Positions 60,398 to 64,000 of a stretch of DNA of 64,000 nt are shown piece after piece. The translations under genes and the position numbers were made by a program. The notes beneath the pieces were generated by a model, which saw only the letters and a list, made by a program, of their open reading frames with translations, was not told the DNA's origin and searched no databases. The stretch lies in contig NZ_JBHSCZ010000002.1 of NCBI RefSeq assembly GCF_042651465.1, positions 558,001 through 622,000 of the forward strand. Direction: 5' to 3'. This stretch comes from Ferruginibacter yonginensis. Its GTDB lineage: Bacteria; Bacteroidota; Bacteroidia; Chitinophagales; Chitinophagaceae. Each line of letters opens with the position of its first letter. The stretch's first letter is position 1.

Positions 60398-61936
60398 ATG
60401 GCCATTTTTGATATTAAACTTCCTGCATCTATTGCAAAAGCATTAAAGCTGCCGGTGAGTGATGTTAGAAAACAGCAACTTAAAGTTTTAAAGAAGTTGC
60501 TAAAAACAGCTCGTTTTACCCAATTTGGACAATTATATAAGTTCGATGAAATTTTGCTAAGCCGTCATCCCGGAAAAAAATTTCAACAAAACGTACCCAC
60601 TTTTAATTACACAAAAATTTACAATGAGTGGTGGCATAAAACTTTAGAAGGTATACCAGATGTTTGTTGGCCTGGCGTTATAAAATACTTTGCATTAAGT
60701 AGTGGAACTAGTGAAGCAGCTAGTAAATATATACCTATCACCAAAGAGCTTATAAGAAGTAATACCATTACCAGTTTTAAGCAGTTACTTAGCTTGGCTA
60801 AGTACGAAAATGTGCCTAAAAGCGCCATTGGTAAGGGTTGGCTCATTATTGGAGGCAGTACACAATTGCAAAAAGGGGCTACTTATTATGCAGGTGATTT
60901 AAGTGGTATTCAACAAAAAAATATTCCTTTTTGGTTTAGAAGTATGGGTTTGTATAAGCCCGGTAAAAAAATTGCCCGTGAAAAAGATTGGTCAAAAAAG
61001 TTAGAAGAAGTAGTTGAAAATGCACCCAATTGGGATATTAGTTTTTTAGTGGGTGTACCTGCATGGTTGCAAATATGTTTAGAAAAAATTATTGAACGTT
61101 ATAACCTTAATAACATTCATGAAATGTGGCCCAACCTTGCATTTTATGTACATGGTGGGGTAGCTATGGAACCCTATAAAAAAGGATTTTCAAAATTATT
61201 GGGTAAGCCAATAACCTACATTGAAACTTATTTGGCAAGTGAAGGTTTTTTGGCATACCAAACCAGGCAAGATACTAGGGGGATGCATTTGGCCTTGAAT
61301 AACAACATCTTTTTTGAATTTGTGCCATTTGATGATAAAAATTTTGATGCCGATGGTAATATGGTTGAAAACCCAGAGGTGTATATGATTCATGAAATTG
61401 AGGAAGATAAAGATTACTCCATATTAATTAGCACCAACGCTGGCACATGGCGTTATGCTATTGGCGATACCGTACGTTTAATTGATAGAGAACGAAGTGA
61501 AATTATTATTACAGGGCGTACCAAACATTTTTTAAGTTTAGTAGGTGAGCATTTGAGTGTTGATAATATGAATAATGCTATTGAATTGGTGGGTGAAGCG
61601 TTAAATGTTGATGTGCCTGAATTTACTGTGGCAGGCGTACCGCATGGTAACTTTTTTGCACACGAATGGTATATTGCTACTGATGATAAAGTTGACCCCG
61701 TTGAATTTGCTCAATGTTTAGATGAAAAATTAAAGCTATTGAACGATGATTATGAAGTTGAACGTAAGCATGCGTTAAAAGCAATTACTGTAAATGTTTT
61801 ATCAGAAAAAAACTTTATGGACTTTATGAAGTCGAAAGGTAAGTTGGGTGGCCAACATAAATTTCCGAGGGTTTTAAAAGGCACCATGTTAGAAGATTGG
61901 AAGCAATACCTTCAACAATTAAATAGCCAATCATAA
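60398..61936 (+). CDS. GH3 auxin-responsive-promoter family protein (acyl-adenylate type)
   Basis: A 512-residue protein from the ATG at 60398 (the in-frame TTG at 60389 is less likely). It belongs to the GH3 branch of the ANL acyl-adenylate/thioester superfamily: ALSSGTSEAASKYIP is the ATP/P-loop-like motif, YIETYLASEGF and LISTNAGTWRYAIGDTVRL are motifs 2 and 3, and EIIITGRTKHFLSLVGEHLS leads to the C-terminal lid. Plant members conjugate amino acids to jasmonate or auxin; the bacterial substrate is unknown. It is the first gene of a four-gene run with a LysE-type exporter, an exported protein and mtgA. Confidence 0.92.
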   Translation: MAIFDIKLPASIAKALKLPVSDVRKQQLKVLKKLLKTARFTQFGQLYKFDEILLSRHPGKKFQQNVPTFNYTKIYNEWWHKTLEGIPDVCWPGVIKYFALSSGTSEAASKYIPITKELIRSNTITSFKQLLSLAKYENVPKSAIGKGWLIIGGSTQLQKGATYYAGDLSGIQQKNIPFWFRSMGLYKPGKKIAREKDWSKKLEEVVENAPNWDISFLVGVPAWLQICLEKIIERYNLNNIHEMWPNLAFYVHGGVAMEPYKKGFSKLLGKPITYIETYLASEGFLAYQTRQDTRGMHLALNNNIFFEFVPFDDKNFDADGNMVENPEVYMIHEIEEDKDYSILISTNAGTWRYAIGDTVRLIDRERSEIIITGRTKHFLSLVGEHLSVDNMNNAIELVGEALNVDVPEFTVAGVPHGNFFAHEWYIATDDKVDPVEFAQCLDEKLKLLNDDYEVERKHALKAITVNVLSEKNFMDFMKSKGKLGGQHKFPRVLKGTMLEDWKQYLQQLNSQS

Positions 61937-61960
61937 TTTTTTAACGCCAAATAATAGCAA

Positions 61961-62596
61961 ATGATAGAAGCCGTTATTGCAGGTTTATTATTAGGGATGG
62001 CGTTGGTTTTTTCCGTTGGTCCTGTAATTTTTACCATACTTAAATTGCGTATAAATTATGGAATTACAAGTGCTTTGTTTTTTATATCTGGCGTTTGGTT
62101 AAGTGATTTGCTTTGGGTAGTTACGGCTAATTTGTTCAGTAGTTTATTAGATAGTTTAACCGTTTATAAATTACAAATAGGTACAGCTGGAGGAATTTTT
62201 TTAGTTGCATTGGGTATATTTTATTTGTTTTTTAAAAAATACCACTCCAAGCAAGCTTTAGATGAAGGTGTAAAAATTGGTAAATCAACCCATGCAAAAT
62301 TATTTGTTACAGGGTTTTTAATTAATACACTAAACCCTGGCGTTATTGCCCTTTGGCTTGCAGCCGCTACAAAATCAATCAGTAATACGTTTAATGAAAA
62401 ACTAGTAACATTTTCTATTTGCTTAGCCATGAATGTAGGTGCTGATATATTTAAGATAAACCTTGCTGGTAAGTTGCGTAAAAAATTAACTGATAAAAAT
62501 ATTGTTATAGTTAACAAAATATCTGGCCTTATGTTTTTGGCTTTTGGTATTGCCCTTATTTTTGGTGTGTGGTATAATAAATACAAGCCACAGTAA
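61961..62596 (+). CDS. LysE-family translocator
   Basis: A 211-residue membrane protein with about six helices and the family's N-terminal pattern GLLLGMALVFSVGPVIFTILKLRINYG (GxxxGxxxxxxxGP). LINTLNPGVIALWLAA is the conserved middle helix with the NP pair. LysE/RhtB proteins export amino acids or small metabolites; substrate unknown. It follows the GH3 gene by 24 bases and precedes the next gene by two, so the four genes are probably one operon. Export of a GH3 product is a speculative link. Confidence 0.88.
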   Translation: MIEAVIAGLLLGMALVFSVGPVIFTILKLRINYGITSALFFISGVWLSDLLWVVTANLFSSLLDSLTVYKLQIGTAGGIFLVALGIFYLFFKKYHSKQALDEGVKIGKSTHAKLFVTGFLINTLNPGVIALWLAAATKSISNTFNEKLVTFSICLAMNVGADIFKINLAGKLRKKLTDKNIVIVNKISGLMFLAFGIALIFGVWYNKYKPQ

Positions 62597-62598
62597 CT

Positions 62599-63150
62599 AT
62601 GAAACAATGTAGCCTTTTTATATTAGCATGTTTATGTACAACTTTTTTATTAGCACAATCAACTGATTTTTTGGTGCTAAAAAAAGGGGGCAAAAAAATA
62701 CAAAGTTTTTTTAAAGGCTCAAACATTCAGTTTACTACTACAACAGGTGCATATAGAGATGCTGTAATTACTGCTATAAAAAATGACAGTATTTTTTTAC
62801 AAGAGTTTGTTGTACAGAAGTTAATCACCAACTTTGGTACATTTATAAATGACACACTTGGTAGTTTTAGGTATGCATATCATTACCGAGATATTAAGTA
62901 TTTTAGTAAAGAACATAAAAAATTTAATTTGTTTAATAGTGGCGCCTCATTATTTGGTGGTGGTTTATTGCTCACAGCCGGTAGTAGTGTAGTGTACCTC
63001 ACCAATAAAGAAAAGTTTAGTAACACTTTGTTTTTTGCTGGCTTGGGAGGTACGGCCGTGGGTTATTTATTTACTAAAATAGCCAGTAAAGGCATTACTA
63101 TTGGTAAAAATAAATACAAACTACAATACATAAATTTATCTGTAAAGTAA
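62599..63150 (+). CDS. Hypothetical exported/membrane protein
   Basis: A 183-residue protein with a signal peptide (about 1-19, ending LLAQ), a small beta-rich domain (about 22-110, LKKGGKKIQSFFKGSNIQFTT ... KNDSIFLQEFVV), and two C-terminal hydrophobic segments (about 115-135 and 140-160). The beta part recalls SH3-like or LSM-like envelope domains, but I do not recognise the family. It lies two bases after the LysE gene and directly abuts mtgA, so it is likely expressed with them. Confidence 0.72.
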   Translation: MKQCSLFILACLCTTFLLAQSTDFLVLKKGGKKIQSFFKGSNIQFTTTTGAYRDAVITAIKNDSIFLQEFVVQKLITNFGTFINDTLGSFRYAYHYRDIKYFSKEHKKFNLFNSGASLFGGGLLLTAGSSVVYLTNKEKFSNTLFFAGLGGTAVGYLFTKIASKGITIGKNKYKLQYINLSVK

Positions 63151-63846
63151 ATGGCAGAAACTAAAAAGCGACATTGGTTTAAAACCATCAAAAAAATATT
63201 ATTGTGGTTATTTGTTGCACAGTTTGTGTACATCATCATACTGCGTTGGGTGAACCCTCCATTTACAGTAACACAGTTGGTTAGTTTAGTAAAAGGCCAA
63301 GGTTTAAAAAGAGATTATGTATCGTATAACGAAATGAGTGCTAATGCAAAATTAGCAGTGATGGCTGGTGAAGATCAGCTGTTTCCTGATCACAATGGTT
63401 TCGATATTAAATCAATTAAACTGGCTATGAAGTACAATAAAAAGCACCCCAATAAAATTCGTGGTGCAAGTACCATAAGTCAGCAGGTAGCTAAAAATGT
63501 TTTTTTATGGCAAGGTGGAGGTTTTTTTCGTAAAGGCCTAGAAGTATATTTTACTTTTATGATTGAAACCTTTTGGAGTAAAGAACGTATACTACAAATG
63601 TATTTAAACGTTGCTGAAATGGGTGAAGGTATCTACGGCATACAAGCAGCATCCAAAGCCTATTTTAATAAAGATGCTATTAATTTAACTAGAGGCGAAG
63701 CGGCACAAATTGCTGCTGCATTGCCTAACCCTGTTCGTTTTACAGTAAAGCCAGTAAGTAGGTTTGTTGCTTTTAGATCAGCAAATATATTAAGGCAAAT
63801 GGCCAACTTAGAGCCCGACCCTGATGTGCAGCAACTCATCAAATAG
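63151..63846 (+). CDS. mtgA: Monofunctional biosynthetic peptidoglycan transglycosylase
   Basis: A 231-residue GT51 glycosyltransferase that polymerises lipid II into glycan strands. One N-terminal transmembrane helix (about 14-31) anchors a periplasmic catalytic domain with Glu74 in AGEDQLFPDHNGFD, the RGASTISQQVAKNVFLW block, SKERILQMYLNVAEMGEGIYGIQAASKAYF and the late EAAQIAAALPNP. No transpeptidase domain is attached, which fits MtgA. Its ATG directly follows the stop of the upstream gene. The 3' end overlaps a convergent gene by eight bases. Confidence 0.95.
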   Translation: MAETKKRHWFKTIKKILLWLFVAQFVYIIILRWVNPPFTVTQLVSLVKGQGLKRDYVSYNEMSANAKLAVMAGEDQLFPDHNGFDIKSIKLAMKYNKKHPNKIRGASTISQQVAKNVFLWQGGGFFRKGLEVYFTFMIETFWSKERILQMYLNVAEMGEGIYGIQAASKAYFNKDAINLTRGEAAQIAAALPNPVRFTVKPVSRFVAFRSANILRQMANLEPDPDVQQLIK

Positions 63847-64000
63847 GTTTAACAGCCTCAATTGCATAAACCATCGGAATTTTATTATTAAAGTGTTTTA
63901 TTTGATATTTTTTGGGTGCAATCGTTATAGTTTCATTAAAACAATTGTAGGGAGAGTAATCATATTCATTAAATTGTTTTAATTGCAAACCTTGTTGCAA
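63839..64000 (-). CDS. 3' end of a convergent gene, possibly a methyltransferase
   Basis: A minus-strand frame runs open from the right edge to a TGA at 63839-63841, giving 53 residues that end HFNNKIPMVYAIEAVKPI. The composition is protein-like and the ending resembles the last strand of class I SAM-dependent methyltransferases, but the fragment is too short to be sure. It overlaps the mtgA stop by eight bases in a tail-to-tail arrangement. Confidence 0.5.
   Translation of the reverse strand: MQQGLQLKQFNEYDYSPYNCFNETITIAPKKYQIKHFNNKIPMVYAIEAVKPI

Noticed and set aside
1..64000. Defence island, prophage or insertion sequence
   Set aside because: No transposase, integrase, phage structural gene, toxin-antitoxin pair or restriction gene was recognised; apart from the GC-rich island, composition is even.

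Overview
The window reads as chromosome from a member of the Bacteroidota, most likely the order Chitinophagales (Chitinophagaceae-like). The evidence is low GC with AT-rich spacers, genes without Shine-Dalgarno sequences, repeated promoter elements of the Bacteroidota type (TAnnTTTG near -7, TTTG-like near -33), a subtilase with a type IX secretion C-terminal signal, an outer-membrane barrel of the CarboxypepD_reg/OMP_b-brl_3 type, and Bacteroidota-restricted small families (DUF4834, DUF5606, DUF4382). There is no transposase, integrase, prophage, CRISPR array or rRNA. Two tRNA genes are present.

Layout. 0-5.3 kb: a lipoprotein, a DJ-1/PfpI protein, a GNAT/EamA pair and lysS. 5.3-15 kb: an exported regulatory-domain protein, a large secreted S8 protease, uvrB and an exported dipeptidyl-peptidase-IV-like S9 peptidase. 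15-21 kb: an orphan ParA, a lipoprotein, an esterase, then polA and a DsbA-family protein. 21-26 kb: a four-gene ECF sigma operon (sigma, membrane anti-sigma-like protein, two Spy/CpxP-like proteins) and an outer-membrane barrel protein. 26-33 kb: DUF5606, TMEM175-type channel, orphan receiver, purF, porin-like protein, a CAU tRNA, HAD phosphatase, DUF4834 and a DUF4382 lipoprotein. 33.5-42.3 kb: the translation/transcription operon rimP-nusA-infB, a SurA-like isomerase, an NTF2-like protein, hflX, a Rieske protein and tRNA-Asn. 42-49 kb: SRPBCC protein, fasciclin lipoprotein, LytS/LytTR two-component pair, an OYE flavoprotein, and an exported Ppx/GppA-like protein with a coiled-coil membrane partner. 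49-59 kb: a five-gene signalling operon (three multi-PAS/GAF or membrane histidine kinases, a lone receiver, and a receiver-PAS-HisKA_3 kinase), preceded by an ECF sigma/zinc anti-sigma pair. 59-64 kb: a DUF1223 exported protein, then a GH3-LysE-unknown-mtgA run and the 3' end of a convergent gene.

Most genes are housekeeping or common Bacteroidota accessory genes. The less ordinary signals are a textbook-geometry H-type pseudoknot between rimP and nusA, a terminator-like hairpin in the rimP leader, an intrinsic terminator on the minus strand upstream of the DUF1223 gene that implies a small RNA or attenuated leader, a GC-rich palindromic island at 26.6 kb, an apparently secreted Ppx/GppA-fold protein, and the kinase operon with overlapping frames and no output domain. 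No complete defence or mobile system was found. All assignments come from reading the sequence; no database search was run.
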